Shown: positions 1 to 11,448, numbered from the stretch's first letter. The stretch: DNA of 64,000 bases from Rufibacter hautae (GCF_008271695.1 NZ_VKKY01000002.1:372001-436000); one strand, 5' to 3'. The notes: generated by a model from the letters alone, not told the origin. A program made the numbers and translations.

Positions 1-1
1 G

Positions 2-1453
2 TACCTCAGAGAAAAGCTCTTCCTTTCTCAGACTGATCAATCAATCCTTCAGACCGAAGTAAAGGAAACCAACCTGCAGCGTATTTCCTTTACCTCCCTA
101 CTGGTCTTACCGGTTTCGGCCGCCCACGTGCTGTTGTTTTACCTCCAGCTCCATACCGGCAACCCCACCGAGTTTCTCTGGAAAAAAGGGATTATCTACG
201 CCCATGCCTCCTTCTTTGTCCTCAATGCCCTGATTGCTCTGGTCACCAACTGGGTAAAAAAGCGTCCGGCTTCCAAAGGCAGAATACCTACCATTCTGTC
301 TACCCTGATGTTCCTGATTGTTCCCGTTTTCGGGGCGATTTTGGCCATCATTGACCAATTGGTGAACGCCTCTATCAATGCTTTTCTGGTAGGCTGTATT
401 GCACCGGCCCTGATACTGCAGGTAAGGCCTTGGAGAACGCTGCAACTGTTCCTGGTTTCTTATGTCGTGTTTTACATAGGGTTAGCCTTCACTCAAGCAG
501 ATGCCTCTTTGCTGCTGACCATGCGGGTGAACGGAATCTCAGCAGCCACTATTGGGTGGGGGCTTTCCTGGGTTCTGTGGCGCAGCAATATGACCAACTA
601 CCGGCAAGATCGGCAGATTGTGGCCCAGAAAGCCGAATTGGAACGGAAAAACAAAAGCTTGCGGCAAACGTCGCAGTGCCTAGCCGAAGCCAATTCAGCC
701 AAGGATAAACTCTTTGCCATTGTCTCCCATGACCTCCGGGGCCCGCTTCAATCCAACTTGCAGCTTTCTGGCATGCTGGCGGAAAACAGCCCTCATGTCA
801 CACCAGACAAGCGCGAGCATTTAGCACAGCTGCTGTATAAAAGCCTGCAGAACACCACCAAACTAATGGAGAATTTGCTTTTGTGGGCCAGAAGCCAGAC
901 AAACCAGATTCCTTTCAAACCCGAGGCGGCGGAAGTATACCACGTGCTGGAAGAAAGCATTGGTTACCTCCAGTTTATGGCCCAGAACAAGCACATATCC
1001 ATTGAGAACCAGGTGCAACCGCAGGTAGTTGCCTTCGCGGACAAAGAGATGCTGGCGACTATTTTCCGGAACCTGATTTCCAACGCCATCAAGTTCACCA
1101 AGCAGGAGGGAACGATAACCATCTCCACCGAGGTCTTACCGCCCCAAACCGGACAAGCCCCTTTCCTCAACATCAAGGTACAGGACAACGGGGTAGGTAT
1201 TTCAGAAAAAGCGGTGGCGTACTTGTTTGATATAGGCAAGAAGACCTCCTCTTTAGGAACGGAAAAGGAAACCGGTTCTGGCTTAGGGTTGGTGCTGTGC
1301 AAAGAGTTTGTGGAAAAGAATGGCGGCAAAATGAGCGTCCAAACCGAACGAGGCAAAGGCACTACCTTCTCCTTCCTCTTACCGCTTCATCCGGCAGAAC
1401 CATTGGCCAACCTGTCTTTGGGAGAAACTTCCTTAGGGGTTTCCCACCTCTAA
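2..1453 (+). CDS. Membrane-bound sensor histidine kinase, 5' end outside window
   Basis: The reading frame is open from base 2 without a stop, so the gene starts upstream of the window. The GTG at 128 is an internal codon, not a believable start. About six hydrophobic segments (roughly bases 90-580) form an integral membrane sensor region. A charged coiled linker follows, then a HisKA domain with the H-box SHDLRGPL (His codon at 728-730). The HATPase_c domain has the N-box NLISNAIKFTK, the G1 box DNGVGIS and the G2 box GSGLGL. It should autophosphorylate on that His and pass phosphate to a response regulator; none is adjacent. The signal sensed is unknown. It converges on the CheBR kinase gene, with a shared hairpin terminator in between. 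Confidence 0.9.
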   Translation, partial: YLREKLFLSQTDQSILQTEVKETNLQRISFTSLLVLPVSAAHVLLFYLQLHTGNPTEFLWKKGIIYAHASFFVLNALIALVTNWVKKRPASKGRIPTILSTLMFLIVPVFGAILAIIDQLVNASINAFLVGCIAPALILQVRPWRTLQLFLVSYVVFYIGLAFTQADASLLLTMRVNGISAATIGWGLSWVLWRSNMTNYRQDRQIVAQKAELERKNKSLRQTSQCLAEANSAKDKLFAIVSHDLRGPLQSNLQLSGMLAENSPHVTPDKREHLAQLLYKSLQNTTKLMENLLLWARSQTNQIPFKPEAAEVYHVLEESIGYLQFMAQNKHISIENQVQPQVVAFADKEMLATIFRNLISNAIKFTKQEGTITISTEVLPPQTGQAPFLNIKVQDNGVGISEKAVAYLFDIGKKTSSLGTEKETGSGLGLVLCKEFVEKNGGKMSVQTERGKGTTFSFLLPLHPAEPLANLSLGETSLGVSHL

Positions 1454-1467
1454 ATACTTACAAAAGG

Positions 1468-1528
1468 TTAGCCCCTGTTTTGGCCCCATTTATTAGAAAA
1501 TGGGGCCAAAACAGGGGCTAATTTTTAT
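1468..1528. terminator. Long perfect hairpin, bidirectional terminator
   Basis: Two perfectly complementary 23-base arms (1468-1490 and 1499-1521) flank an 8-base loop. A T-run follows on the plus strand and the region is A-rich on the other side. It lies between two convergent kinase genes and so can end transcription from both. The arm contains TTAGCCCCTGTTTT, which resembles the dispersed palindrome core seen in other gaps of the window. Confidence 0.85.
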
Positions 1529-1537
1529 AGATGAATC

Positions 1538-4500
1538 TTACTTTTTCAGGAAGACCTTGAAGGTGGTGCCTTGGCCCACGGTGCTTTCCACTTCTATTTT
1601 TCCTCCGGCGTTGTTCAGAATCTTCTTCACCATATACAAGCCAACGCCTGATCCTTCTACGTGGTCATGGAAGCGCTGGAACATGGTGAAAAGGTTTTCC
1701 TGCTGCTCCGGTGACAAGCCCAGGCCGTTGTCCTGGACGGTAAGCACAATGAAGTCCTCTTGCTGGGAACAGTGCAATTTAATTTTGGGCAGTCGGTCTG
1801 GAGAGCGGTATTTGATGGCGTTAGAGACCAGGTTGTAGACGATGCTGCGCAGGTTCTTCTCAGAAAAGGAAATGTGCGGGCACTGGCTTACGTCAATATC
1901 CAGGTGGGCATCGCTGGCTTTTACCATCGGTTCCAGGTCAAGCGCCACGTCCTTCACCAGGCTGGCCAGGTTAACGGTGGTCACATCGGTGCTGTGGTCG
2001 TTCTGCAGCTTGGTAATCTCCGTGAGGTTGTCAATGGTTTTCTTGAACCGCTCCACAGCGCCCTGCATCATGGTCATGATCTGCTCCACATCTACCATCT
2101 CTGTTTCCTTGTCCAAGAGTTCTAGCTGCAACTCTCTCAACAGGGCCTCAATGTTATGGATGGGGGCTTTCAGGTCATGCGACGCGGTGTAAATGAAATT
2201 GTCCAGGTCATCGATTACCCTGAGCAGGTGCGCGTTGGTGTCTTTCAGCTTTTGCTGGGTGTCTTTCAGGTCAGACAAGTCAATGAAGGAACCCAGCACG
2301 CGGTGCGGCACCCCGTATTCATTGTGCAGGATATAGGCCCGGTTGTACACCGCGGCGTAGGATCCGTCTGGACGGACAAACTTGAACTCCTCTACCCACT
2401 GGTCCTGGCCGGTATTAACGGCTTGGTTTATTCCCTTAATCACCCGGTCTTTGTCTTCGGGGTGGATTTTGTCAAACCAGGCGTTAATCCCGTTGCCCAT
2501 CTCTTCCTGCTCGTACCCTAGAATGGGTTTAAGGGTATCGCTCCACCAGAGTTCATTGCTGATAAGGTTCCAGTCCCAGATCACGTCATTGGTGGCCATG
2601 GAAACCAACCGGAAACGCTCCTGGCTATCGGAGAGCTCCTGGGTTCTTTCGGCTACACGCATCTCCAGTTGCCCGTTCAGTTTGATCAGGTCTTCCTCGG
2701 CTATTTTCAGGTCTTCGTAGGCCAGCAGGATCTTCTCCTCGGCAAAGCGCTTCTCGGTGATATCGGCCATGGTGAGGGTAAGGCCATCACCCATTTTGGC
2801 GGCGGCAATCTCGTACCAGCCCCTATGGCCGTTCAGCTCCAGGTTCTGTTCTATGTGCAGGGCCTGGCCAGATTCCACCAGTTGCTCCAGTTTCTTGAGC
2901 AAACCGGTCTTTTTCAGGAAAGCCATCTCGGGCATAATGCTCTGGTGCAGCAGTTCGGCCTGGGGTTTTCCAATGAGCTGCTCGGCCTTTTTGTTCAGGA
3001 GCGTCCACTTGAAATCATAGATTCCCTGGTCTTGGTTGCGCACCGCCTTAAAGGCCATGATGCTGTTGAGTGAACTGTTGAGCACGCCCTGCACCACGTT
3101 GCTGAGGGTTTTCAAAGTGGTCACATCCACGAAGCTGAGCACCACGCCGTCTTTGTTCCCGTCATGCTTCAGGTAGGGGATGATGCGCATGAGAAAGAAC
3201 CGGCCGTCAGTGGTCTCTACTTCCTGTTCCACCTCGGCAGAGGTGTTGTTCACCTTCTGGATGTCTTCAAGCCAGCGGGAATACCTGAGGTTGTGCGACA
3301 GGTGGTGAATAGGCCGGCCTAGATCTATGTCAATGATGTTGATCAGTTCCTTTACCGTGGGCGTGAACTTCCGGATGACCAAGTGGTGGTCCAGGAAAAG
3401 TTGCCCGATGTTGGAGCTCCGGATATAGTTGTCCAGGTCCTCGTTGAGTTCCTGCAGTTCCTTTATCTTGAGCTGATGCTCTGAGTTTACCGTGTGCAAC
3501 TCCTCATTCAAAGATTGCATCTCCTCATTGGAGCTCTGCAGTTCCTCGTTAGAGGACATGAGCTCCTCGTTGGTGGACTGCAGTTCCTCGTTGGAGGTGC
3601 TCAGGTCCTGTACGGTCAGGTGCAGGCTTTCGCGGGCTTCCTTTAATTCCGACTCTAAAATGGAAAGCTGGTTGAAATACTCGGTATCGGCCTCAGACAC
3701 CAGGGAAGGCTCCAAATTTTTAAGCGTGGGGTTGGCCCTGTTGATCTCCTGCAGCAACACCAGCAGCACCTTGGGCATGTCCTGCTCCACTGAGATAGGC
3801 TTCACTGTGAGGTTGAGCAACTGGTTTTTGGAGTCCAGCGGCACCATTACCTGGCGGGTTATGGTCTTTTGGTTTTTCAGCACCTTCCGGATGTCCACGC
3901 TCAACGTCACGGCCAGTTCTTTTGGCACCATTTTGAGTAAATTGAGCTGTAAACGCTTTTCGGGGAGCTTCAGGAAACGGTTGAAATCCCCGATGCCGTG
4001 CAGGAGCTGGTAATTGTCATCAATGTATAAGCCGGCCAGTTTCAGGTCCTCGGCCACGGCATCCATGAACACGTCATTGTAGCGCAAGGCTTGGGCGTTG
4101 CGGTAGGTGGGCAGGCTGTCTTCAGAGGAGGAGCGGGTGTGGTGAGATACCCCAAACGTCTGCTGCGTGCCCTTGCTTTCCTTCACCTTCTGAAAGATCT
4201 TCCATTTGCGGTTCTTCTCCGCGAAATACGTTTTCAGGTCACCTATATGCTCGCTGGGCCCCAGGAATAGGTATCCGTGCTGTTTAAGGGCATACGGGAA
4301 CACAGACATCACCTTCTTCTGCAGGTCAGGGTTCAGGTAGATGAGCATGTTCCGGCAGGTGATGAGGTCTATCCGGCTGAAGGGCGGGTCTTTCTGCAGG
4401 TCGTGCTGGGCGAAAACCACCAACTTTCTGATGTCTTCCTTAATGGTGTAGCGGTTGTTCTTGTGATGGAAAAACCGCTGCAGCCGCTTCTCACTCACGT

Positions 4501-5623
4501 CTTTGTTGATGGAGTTGGGGTACACGCCCTTGGAGGCCTGCCTGATGGCCCGCTGGTCCACGTCGGTGGCAAAAAGTTTGACTTGCGTTTCACGGCCAAT
4601 TCTCTCAAAACACTCCTGAAACAGGATGGCAATGGAAAATACCTCTTCGCCGGTACTGCAGGCCGTGACCCATACCTTGATAGTTTCCCCCTCGGGGGTG
4701 CTGGCAATGATCTGCGGAATGATCTCCTCCTCCAGTGCCTCAAAGGCCTCCGGGTCACGGAAAAAACGGGTCACCCCGATGAGGAACTCCTGGCAAAGCT
4801 GTTTTATCTCCGCGGGGGTTTCATGTATATAGTTCAGGTAGTCTGGCAGGGTCTGCACCTTGAGTAAATCCATCCGCTTTTTGATGCGGCGGTAAATGGT
4901 ACCTTGTTTGTAGCTTTTGAAATTGGTTTGGGTATGCGTGCAGATCAAATCCAGGATCTCCTGCAGCACCTCATCGTCTTCCTCCAGGACGTTGTTTTTG
5001 TCAATAAGGGTCTTCACCAGCGGAATCTGGCGGGTGTATTCCAGAATCTCCTGGGGCATGCGGTCTGGCGTGAATACAAAATCCACTGATCCGGTTTCTA
5101 TGGCGCTGCGGGGCATGCCGTCAAACTTAGCCGATTCTGGGTCCTGCACCATTACCATGCCTCCGGCCGATTTGATCATTTTCACGCCTTTGGTGCCGTC
5201 TGTCCCGGTGCCGGAGAGCACCAGGCCAATGGCGTACCGGCCCCGGTCTTTGGCCAGGGATTCAAAGAAGACGTCAATGGCAAAATTGGGCTCCCGGTTC
5301 CTGATCTGGTCTACCAGGTGCAGGCGGCCTTTTCTCAGGGTCAGTTGCTTTCCGCTGGGCAGCACGTAAATGCAGTTGGGGCGGGTGATCATGTCATCCT
5401 CTGCCTCCTGCACGCGCATTTGGGTGTGCTTTGACAGCAGCTCCGCCATCAGGCTCTTGTGGTCCGGCGACAAGTGCTGAATGATGACAAACGAGAAGCT
5501 TGAGTTATTGGGAAAATGGTCAAACAGCTTATGAATAGCCTCTAATCCACCCGCAGAAGCGCCAATACCTATGAGGTAATGGTCTGTCTTGGGGAGTATA
5601 TCGGGCTGCTTTAAACTTACCAT
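1538..5623 (-). CDS. CheB-CheR-PAS hybrid sensor histidine kinase
   Basis: A single chain of about 1361 residues. The CheB methylesterase domain (about 15-195) has the triad S23 (IGASAGG), H50 (QHLSPDH) and D142 (SGTGTDG), and no receiver domain precedes it. The CheR methyltransferase (about 210-480) has the SAM-site ACSTGEE, ATDVD and CRNMLIYL. Next come a heptad-like coiled coil with repeated SNEEL units, about three PAS domains, an H-box SHDLKAPI (His about 1149) and a HATPase domain with DNGLGLS and GSGVGLY. The longer frame starts with TTG at 5629; I chose the ATG at 5623. It lies 53 bases after the phytochrome gene on the same strand, so the two are probably cotranscribed. CheBR kinases are known in many bacteria outside chemotaxis operons. 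The methylation target here is not visible, and no chemoreceptor gene is nearby. Confidence 0.9.
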   Translation of the reverse strand: MVSLKQPDILPKTDHYLIGIGASAGGLEAIHKLFDHFPNNSSFSFVIIQHLSPDHKSLMAELLSKHTQMRVQEAEDDMITRPNCIYVLPSGKQLTLRKGRLHLVDQIRNREPNFAIDVFFESLAKDRGRYAIGLVLSGTGTDGTKGVKMIKSAGGMVMVQDPESAKFDGMPRSAIETGSVDFVFTPDRMPQEILEYTRQIPLVKTLIDKNNVLEEDDEVLQEILDLICTHTQTNFKSYKQGTIYRRIKKRMDLLKVQTLPDYLNYIHETPAEIKQLCQEFLIGVTRFFRDPEAFEALEEEIIPQIIASTPEGETIKVWVTACSTGEEVFSIAILFQECFERIGRETQVKLFATDVDQRAIRQASKGVYPNSINKDVSEKRLQRFFHHKNNRYTIKEDIRKLVVFAQHDLQKDPPFSRIDLITCRNMLIYLNPDLQKKVMSVFPYALKQHGYLFLGPSEHIGDLKTYFAEKNRKWKIFQKVKESKGTQQTFGVSHHTRSSSEDSLPTYRNAQALRYNDVFMDAVAEDLKLAGLYIDDNYQLLHGIGDFNRFLKLPEKRLQLNLLKMVPKELAVTLSVDIRKVLKNQKTITRQVMVPLDSKNQLLNLTVKPISVEQDMPKVLLVLLQEINRANPTLKNLEPSLVSEADTEYFNQLSILESELKEARESLHLTVQDLSTSNEELQSTNEELMSSNEELQSSNEEMQSLNEELHTVNSEHQLKIKELQELNEDLDNYIRSSNIGQLFLDHHLVIRKFTPTVKELINIIDIDLGRPIHHLSHNLRYSRWLEDIQKVNNTSAEVEQEVETTDGRFFLMRIIPYLKHDGNKDGVVLSFVDVTTLKTLSNVVQGVLNSSLNSIMAFKAVRNQDQGIYDFKWTLLNKKAEQLIGKPQAELLHQSIMPEMAFLKKTGLLKKLEQLVESGQALHIEQNLELNGHRGWYEIAAAKMGDGLTLTMADITEKRFAEEKILLAYEDLKIAEEDLIKLNGQLEMRVAERTQELSDSQERFRLVSMATNDVIWDWNLISNELWWSDTLKPILGYEQEEMGNGINAWFDKIHPEDKDRVIKGINQAVNTGQDQWVEEFKFVRPDGSYAAVYNRAYILHNEYGVPHRVLGSFIDLSDLKDTQQKLKDTNAHLLRVIDDLDNFIYTASHDLKAPIHNIEALLRELQLELLDKETEMVDVEQIMTMMQGAVERFKKTIDNLTEITKLQNDHSTDVTTVNLASLVKDVALDLEPMVKASDAHLDIDVSQCPHISFSEKNLRSIVYNLVSNAIKYRSPDRLPKIKLHCSQQEDFIVLTVQDNGLGLSPEQQENLFTMFQRFHDHVEGSGVGLYMVKKILNNAGGKIEVESTVGQGTTFKVFLKK

Positions 5624-5676
5624 GGGCAATCAATTAGGTTATCTGTCTTAAGAAATTTACCGGGGTGGGAGGGACC

Positions 5677-7233
5677 TCAGTATCTTTCCTTGATGATTTT
5701 CTCTAAGACAGCACTTCTCAGGTTCTCGGCCGCCTCAATCTCTTCCTCCAGCCACGGCAGGGCGGTCTGTTTCACCGTTTCCTGGTAGATGGCAAAGGAA
5801 TTGCGCGGGTGATAGGTTTTACCATCCGTCTCCATCTGGATGGCCTGGTTGGGGTTTCCGCCCCAACTGATGGTCTGCAGCACCTCTGGCCGGAACCCCA
5901 GAATGTATTCGCCCTGGTCTGCGTTAATGGGCAGCGCAATAAGCCCACTGGCCACGTCTTTGTAGTCGCGGGCCCGCACGTACTGGCTGGGCAGGGTGTC
6001 GGTGGCAAACAGTTTATCGGTCTGGCTCCGGCGGAGCCAGTAAATGAGTTCTTTCATTTCCTGGCCAGTAGGTACAGTCCCACTCGTCCAAACGCCGCCC
6101 TCAAACAACACTGCCGCACCGGAGAGGTTTAGCAGGTTCCGGATGCCGATGTTGTCTGCCAGCAGGCCGTCGGTGAAGCTGTCCTGGGTGTATAACTGCT
6201 CCAGTAGCTGGGCGTGCATACCCCGCAGTTGGGCCCTTAACCCAATGGCCTGTTCCCGCTCCTTGGCCGCCAGCTGCGCCGAGACAATGCCTGTTAAAAG
6301 CTCCAGCGCCGACCGTAACTCATAGCTGGGGTTTTTGGCAGTTTTGTGGTGACAGGAGATAAGTCCCCAGAGTTTATTGTCAATGATGAGCGGCAAAGAC
6401 ATGGAGGCGGTGATCTGCAGATTGGCCAGGTACTCTAAATGCACGGTGGCCACACTCCTCAAGTTACAATCAGACAGATCAGTGAACCGCTGGGAGATGG
6501 GGTTGATAAGCGGCGTTAAGCGCACGGGCGTATAAGACCTGGTAGGAATGAGCCGGTAAGGATTCCTGAAATACAGATCCCTGGACTGCTTGGGAACATC
6601 AGAGGCCGGAAACCGCAAGTCCAGGTAATCATCCATGTCTTCTTCTTTCGCCTGCCCAATCACAATTCCGTTCCACTGCGGATCGAACTGGTAGGCCAGC
6701 ACGCGGTCAAAGCCGGTGAGCGATTTGATGGCTTCTACCGTCAACTGGGCAATCTCACCTACAGTACCGGCCTGTTTGAGGCGGGAGGTGAAGTACTTTG
6801 TCTGCTGGTACATCTCCAGGAAAGAATCCTTGGAGGAGGAATCCTGGTTGTCTTCCAGTTCTATCAAAGCGTACCCTTCTTTGGGATGGACCTGCGCCGT
6901 GCAGGTAGTTTCTTTTCCAGGCGCCTTAAACGTTACGCTGAAAGGGACTTTCACCAGATCGCTGGGACCCTGCACCTTCTCCTGAATATCAGCGAACTGA
7001 GAGGCCGGTAAGAACTGGGACAGGGGTTGGTTCAGAAGGTCTGATGGGGAAACCCCTAGAAGCTGCTCCACGTTTTCGCTCACCTGCACCAGTTTCAGGT
7101 CAGTAATGTCAAGGGTTAAAAGCACCCCATGGGGTTGAATCAAATTTACCAGGTGCAGGGGAATGCTTCCGCAAAACTCTGAGTCATAGTTCTTTTCTAT
7201 AGCAATCTGAAGGGGGGCTTGCTTTTTCTCCAT
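5677..7233 (-). CDS. Bacteriophytochrome photosensory core without kinase domain
   Basis: About 518 residues arranged PAS-GAF-PHY. The biliverdin-attaching Cys is C21, in the context EFC followed by IQPHGVLL. The GAF domain has FPASDVP (the PASDIP motif) and conserved His residues in VATVHLEYL and LISCHHK. The PHY tongue has WGGNP and the PRNSF form of PRxSF. The chain ends just after PHY, with no HisKA, GGDEF or other output domain, which is unusual since most bacteriophytochromes carry a kinase. The CheB-CheR kinase gene 53 bases downstream is the obvious partner (inference). A TTG at 7251 opens a longer frame, but the ATG at 7233 places the Cys where the family usually has it. No heme oxygenase gene is visible to supply biliverdin. 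Confidence 0.92.
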   Translation of the reverse strand: MEKKQAPLQIAIEKNYDSEFCGSIPLHLVNLIQPHGVLLTLDITDLKLVQVSENVEQLLGVSPSDLLNQPLSQFLPASQFADIQEKVQGPSDLVKVPFSVTFKAPGKETTCTAQVHPKEGYALIELEDNQDSSSKDSFLEMYQQTKYFTSRLKQAGTVGEIAQLTVEAIKSLTGFDRVLAYQFDPQWNGIVIGQAKEEDMDDYLDLRFPASDVPKQSRDLYFRNPYRLIPTRSYTPVRLTPLINPISQRFTDLSDCNLRSVATVHLEYLANLQITASMSLPLIIDNKLWGLISCHHKTAKNPSYELRSALELLTGIVSAQLAAKEREQAIGLRAQLRGMHAQLLEQLYTQDSFTDGLLADNIGIRNLLNLSGAAVLFEGGVWTSGTVPTGQEMKELIYWLRRSQTDKLFATDTLPSQYVRARDYKDVASGLIALPINADQGEYILGFRPEVLQTISWGGNPNQAIQMETDGKTYHPRNSFAIYQETVKQTALPWLEEEIEAAENLRSAVLEKIIKERY

Positions 7234-7878
7234 GGGGGTTATGTCTGTCAAGGCAAAGGGTACGCTAAAGCAGGAAAACTGAGAACTGTTGGCCTATTCT
7301 TTCAATTAGGCGGAAGCTACAGAAATACAGCTATAAGTTGACTCTCTGGATAAGGCAAATGTATCTAATTCCAAAAATAAAACGGGCTATCTTACTTTAA
7401 ATTTTCACTAACAAAACATATTCCCATCAATACTGTTTAGCGCCTGTTTTTACAAATTCCATATCAAAATAGAAGTTGAGGTACAATACCATTACGGTGC
7501 TATTAATCATATAAGATAATACTGAAGAGTTACCCTGCAGAATTTTAGGACTATCTGAATCAACTTTGTGTAAACTCCCTGGCTTCCTCCATAATCATTT
7601 AATAATTTATCCTCCATCCTATAAAAGGAAGAGAGCCAGAAAAAAAATTGGAAAAATTTTGATTTTGTATTTCAGATGTTTTTGATACGTTTTAAACAAG
7701 ATATGCTAAAATCAGAAGTATCTATAATTATATAAATCAAATTTTATTAATAGTTTTATTAAGTAGAAGAGGCTGTGTTGTAAAAGATTAGGTGAACTTC
7801 TGGTGACTGTTTCTGGTTGGCTGTTCAATAATATAAATAATTGAACAATTTATAAGATACATCTTATTTAAAAGCCAC
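7234..7878. other. AT-rich gap between divergent genes, no gene seen
   Basis: About 645 bases separate the phytochrome operon (minus) from a secreted protein (plus), so both promoters should lie here. The part from 7600 to 7880 is very AT-rich. A half-copy of the dispersed palindrome core sits at 7436-7451. I see no exact TAnnTTTG box correctly placed for either gene and no believable reading frame. Confidence 0.6.
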
Positions 7879-10800
7879 ATGGATACTTTATCTATTAGCA
7901 GAAAAGACAACCACAATTTCAAGGTTTGGATGTTACTGTGGGCATTTTCCATCTTTGGATATCTTCCGGCCTTTGCCCAAAGCACTGTTACTTATACAGC
8001 CGGTGACTACCGGACAACCACAGCCGGAAGTCTGGGCCAAACAGCAGGGACCAGTTTACTGGAGCAGCTAACAGCCCAAGGCGTTTGGGTTCCTGCCACT
8101 TACCCATTGCCTACTACGGCCACCTTATATATAGAACATCCTACGCAACTATCAGGAACGCTCCAGGTAACTAACCTAACCCTTAATGCACAGAAAACCC
8201 TCACTATTCCGGCAGGTGCAAAATTAATAGCCACTACCAAATTGGCGCTTGCACCATCTGCAGAACTTTTGCAGGAAGGCGAAATAGAGAACCGTGGATT
8301 GCTTCAGTTGCAGAGCAACTCCAGACTTATTATAAAATCATTAACCTATAGAGCTTCTTCCCTTATTTGGTCTGGGACAGAGGAAATGGATGCTACGTCT
8401 GAGGTGAGAATTGAAGCGGCCGCGGCCAACGCATTGCTCTTTAGTGGCAGCCATCTTTCAGCACAGGCCCACGGATTTTGGTTCGGCCGTTTAACGTTAG
8501 CGCCAACACAGGCAGGTTCTCAGTGGCAATTAACCGATGCAAACGCTCCTTTGGCTGCCCAGGCCTTCCATGCTACGATTCCGGCAACTTCTTCCCTTGT
8601 CCTTTTAGGGGCTTCCAACTTGTCCTTGCAGTTTGGGCAAGATGTATCGCTGACCGGCGGGGCTTACTATCTGCAAAACCAAAGTAGCGGCACAGGTATT
8701 GTGAATGTTGCCGGGCACCTGGCTTTGCAAGGCGCCACCCTTGCTTTGAACCAAACCTCCAATGCAACGGTGACTTCTATCCTGGACCTGAAGGGAAACC
8801 TTCTGGTAGATGCAGCCTCGGTGATCAACAACAGCAGCACTGTGAGCACCTCGTCCAGCGGGATCAGGTTCTCTGGGACTAACTGGCAGACCCTGCAAGC
8901 TACCGGCCCCATCAACCACGTTTCTTTGGTTGCTAAAGCCGGCGCCATGGTACGGCTGGGGCAGCACCTGCGGCTAAACCCTTCTAACTCCGTTTACGCC
9001 GGAACTTTCACGGTGGAAAATGGGGCTGCCTTGGATTTCGGGGTGGATGCGAACAACACTGGGTACCAGGTTCAGGGGCAGGGTTACTTCAATTTAAACC
9101 AGGGCGGCACCTTATATATTACCAGCGCGCAAGGAATCAATACCACCGGCGCCACCGGCAACGTGGTAGTAACCGAAAGCCGGCGAACCTTCCACAATTT
9201 GGCCACTTTCATCTATAACGCGAAAATCCCACAGCAAACGGGAAATGCTTTTATCGCCACCGCCAGCGGCAAGATTGTTGTCATGGATAACCCCACTTCC
9301 GTTACCATTACCAAAAACATAGGCATCTCCAGCAGCAAAACCCAATACCCAACGGGGGGTAGGTTAGAAATAAAACAAGGGACCTTGATTTCCACCGCCT
9401 CCACTGATATTACTGGTACGGGTGCGTTGGTGATGAGCGGGGGAACCTACCAAATAGGAACCTTGAATGTGAGTATGGTACCGCAGCTTTCCGGTACGTA
9501 TACCTTGACCAATGGAACCATTGAACTGACGGGCGCCGGGGCGCAAACCCTTAGAGGCGATACCTATAACAACGTGACGGTAGGCGGAAGCAATGATGCC
9601 AAAACCATTTCCTCTACTACCACCATCAACCAGAACTTAACCATCCTGCCCAACGCTGTTTTTGATATCAGCAACAAAACCCTGAAAGGGGAGGGTGGCC
9701 TTACCATGACCGGAGGTCTGTTCCGGACAAGTAAAACCAGCAATACCTTGCCTGAACTCACCGGAAAGAACATGCCCTACAACATAACGGGCGGTACCAT
9801 TGAGTTTTACGGCTCCATCAACGGGCAGAGCCAATCTATACGGGGCACTTACGGGAACTCCCAGAAGGTTACCTATAACAATTTGCTGCTGACGGCTACG
9901 GAAACCAACACCATGAATGACCTAGGCAACCATCTGTTAACCGCCAATTTTGATGTGACGGGTACGCTTACCGTAAAAGCACCGGCTGCCTTGCAAATGG
10001 CGACAAACCGTGCGGTGGGCGGAACCGGGAACTTCATAGTGGAAGACGGCGCTACCTTGCTCTATGGTTCTCCCCAAGGGATTAAGATGACTGGGACCGG
10101 CACCTCAGACGGCAATGTGAGGGTTAGCGGGACCAGAAGTTTCTCCCCAAATGCAAATTACGGCTTCATCGGGAATTCAGAAATGGTCTCCGGCGATGCT
10201 TTGCCTTCCACGGTCCAAAATCTTTTGGTAGCGAAAACCAACGGCAGTGGCGTGACCTTGTCCAAAAACGTGACCGTGTCAGGGGTGTTTACGATGAGAA
10301 GCAGCCTCTTCAAAACTGAGGGGTATGAATTGTCCTTGCTTAGCCAGGCAGAGTCAGCCTTGCAGTTTGCCGATTCCACTTTCTACATCCAGGGTACCCT
10401 GCGGAGAGCAGTGGGAAGCAGCGGCATTTATTCTTTCCCCATCGGGAACGCAGCGGGAAAACGGAACCTTGATCTGGTGTCTATTGGTTTAGCTGGGAAT
10501 GGTTTCCAGAGCATCGCCGTAGAATTTAAACCAATCATAAACCATCAAGACACAGATATGTTCCTGACCGAGGGATCTTACAGCTACACGCATATTGCGC
10601 CGGAAGGCGTGTGGTATGTGGAGCCGAATGCGAAACCCATTACTGGAAGCTTTACCGCCACTGCTTCTTTGCAGGGCTTCAACAACCTTTCAGACAACAA
10701 ATTCGCGCTTTTGGCCAGACAAGCTAACTCCACCAGCGGCAAAGACTGGTCCACGGGAGGAGGAACTTTGGATGCGCCCAACAAAGAAGGCCGAACGGTA

Positions 10801-11415
10801 GCGGGCGGGTACGCCAAACGAAACTTCATGACGCAGTTCGGGCAACTGGCTATCGCTACCATGGAATCTGTGTTGCCGGTTTCCTGGCTGTACGTGAAAG
10901 CCGAACGTAAAAACCAGGAGGTACAGCTCCAATGGGCTACGGCTACTGAGATCAACAATGACCACTTCGAGGTGGAGTTCTCCCAGGACGGCAAGACGTT
11001 TACCCAAGCCGGAATCGTAAAAGGTGCCGGAAACAGCAGCGTGCAGAAAGATTACAGCTTTGACCACCAGTCCTCGGCCAAAGGCACCGCTTATTACCGC
11101 GTGAAACAGGTAGACCTAGACGGGAAATTTGAATACAGCAAGGTGGTAGCTGTGCAAGGCGGTGGTGCTGCCTTGGCCCAAATCACGCTGTATCCAAACC
11201 CGAGCCATGATTTTCTGCACTTAGGCAACGTGACGTTAGATCCTACTGCTTTGGTGGAGATCCTGGATGCCCAGGGAAGACAAGTAAACAAGATCAAACC
11301 TGTGATGGAAGGTGCCACGCCCAAGATTCCGGTTCAGCAATTACCCTCGGGCAACTACATCCTTCGGGTGAAGAACGCCAGCCAACTCATCCAACAGCGG
11401 TTTGTAAAGTTTTAA
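7879..11415 (+). CDS. T9SS-exported surface protein, beta-rich, adhesin-like
   Basis: 1178 residues. A hydrophobic signal peptide ends near LPAFAQS (about residue 34). A long Thr/Ser/Gly-rich region with irregular beta-helix-like repeats follows (about 40-960, rich in NLT, GGT and TGT motifs). Near 985-1085 is a module typical of Bacteroidota surface proteins (LQWATATEINNDHFEVE through YYRVKQVDLDG). The C-terminal 75 residues are a type A T9SS sorting domain, starting at LYPNPSHDFLHL and ending in a basic FVKF. The protein should cross the outer membrane by the type IX system and be anchored or released at the surface. No catalytic domain is recognised. The gene stands alone, with a strong hairpin terminator after it. 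Confidence 0.85.
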   Translation: MDTLSISRKDNHNFKVWMLLWAFSIFGYLPAFAQSTVTYTAGDYRTTTAGSLGQTAGTSLLEQLTAQGVWVPATYPLPTTATLYIEHPTQLSGTLQVTNLTLNAQKTLTIPAGAKLIATTKLALAPSAELLQEGEIENRGLLQLQSNSRLIIKSLTYRASSLIWSGTEEMDATSEVRIEAAAANALLFSGSHLSAQAHGFWFGRLTLAPTQAGSQWQLTDANAPLAAQAFHATIPATSSLVLLGASNLSLQFGQDVSLTGGAYYLQNQSSGTGIVNVAGHLALQGATLALNQTSNATVTSILDLKGNLLVDAASVINNSSTVSTSSSGIRFSGTNWQTLQATGPINHVSLVAKAGAMVRLGQHLRLNPSNSVYAGTFTVENGAALDFGVDANNTGYQVQGQGYFNLNQGGTLYITSAQGINTTGATGNVVVTESRRTFHNLATFIYNAKIPQQTGNAFIATASGKIVVMDNPTSVTITKNIGISSSKTQYPTGGRLEIKQGTLISTASTDITGTGALVMSGGTYQIGTLNVSMVPQLSGTYTLTNGTIELTGAGAQTLRGDTYNNVTVGGSNDAKTISSTTTINQNLTILPNAVFDISNKTLKGEGGLTMTGGLFRTSKTSNTLPELTGKNMPYNITGGTIEFYGSINGQSQSIRGTYGNSQKVTYNNLLLTATETNTMNDLGNHLLTANFDVTGTLTVKAPAALQMATNRAVGGTGNFIVEDGATLLYGSPQGIKMTGTGTSDGNVRVSGTRSFSPNANYGFIGNSEMVSGDALPSTVQNLLVAKTNGSGVTLSKNVTVSGVFTMRSSLFKTEGYELSLLSQAESALQFADSTFYIQGTLRRAVGSSGIYSFPIGNAAGKRNLDLVSIGLAGNGFQSIAVEFKPIINHQDTDMFLTEGSYSYTHIAPEGVWYVEPNAKPITGSFTATASLQGFNNLSDNKFALLARQANSTSGKDWSTGGGTLDAPNKEGRTVAGGYAKRNFMTQFGQLAIATMESVLPVSWLYVKAERKNQEVQLQWATATEINNDHFEVEFSQDGKTFTQAGIVKGAGNSSVQKDYSFDHQSSAKGTAYYRVKQVDLDGKFEYSKVVAVQGGGAALAQITLYPNPSHDFLHLGNVTLDPTALVEILDAQGRQVNKIKPVMEGATPKIPVQQLPSGNYILRVKNASQLIQQRFVKF

Positions 11416-11419
11416 GCTG

Positions 11420-11435
11420 TTTAGGGCCTGTTTTT
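11420..11435 (+). repeat. Half-copy of dispersed palindrome core
   Basis: TTTAGGGCCTGTTTTT sits directly after the stop codon of the surface protein gene. It matches the core found at 7436, 13704 and 55711. Only a short complementary stretch (AAAACAG) follows. Confidence 0.5.
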
Positions 11436-11448
11436 ATAAAACAGATTA

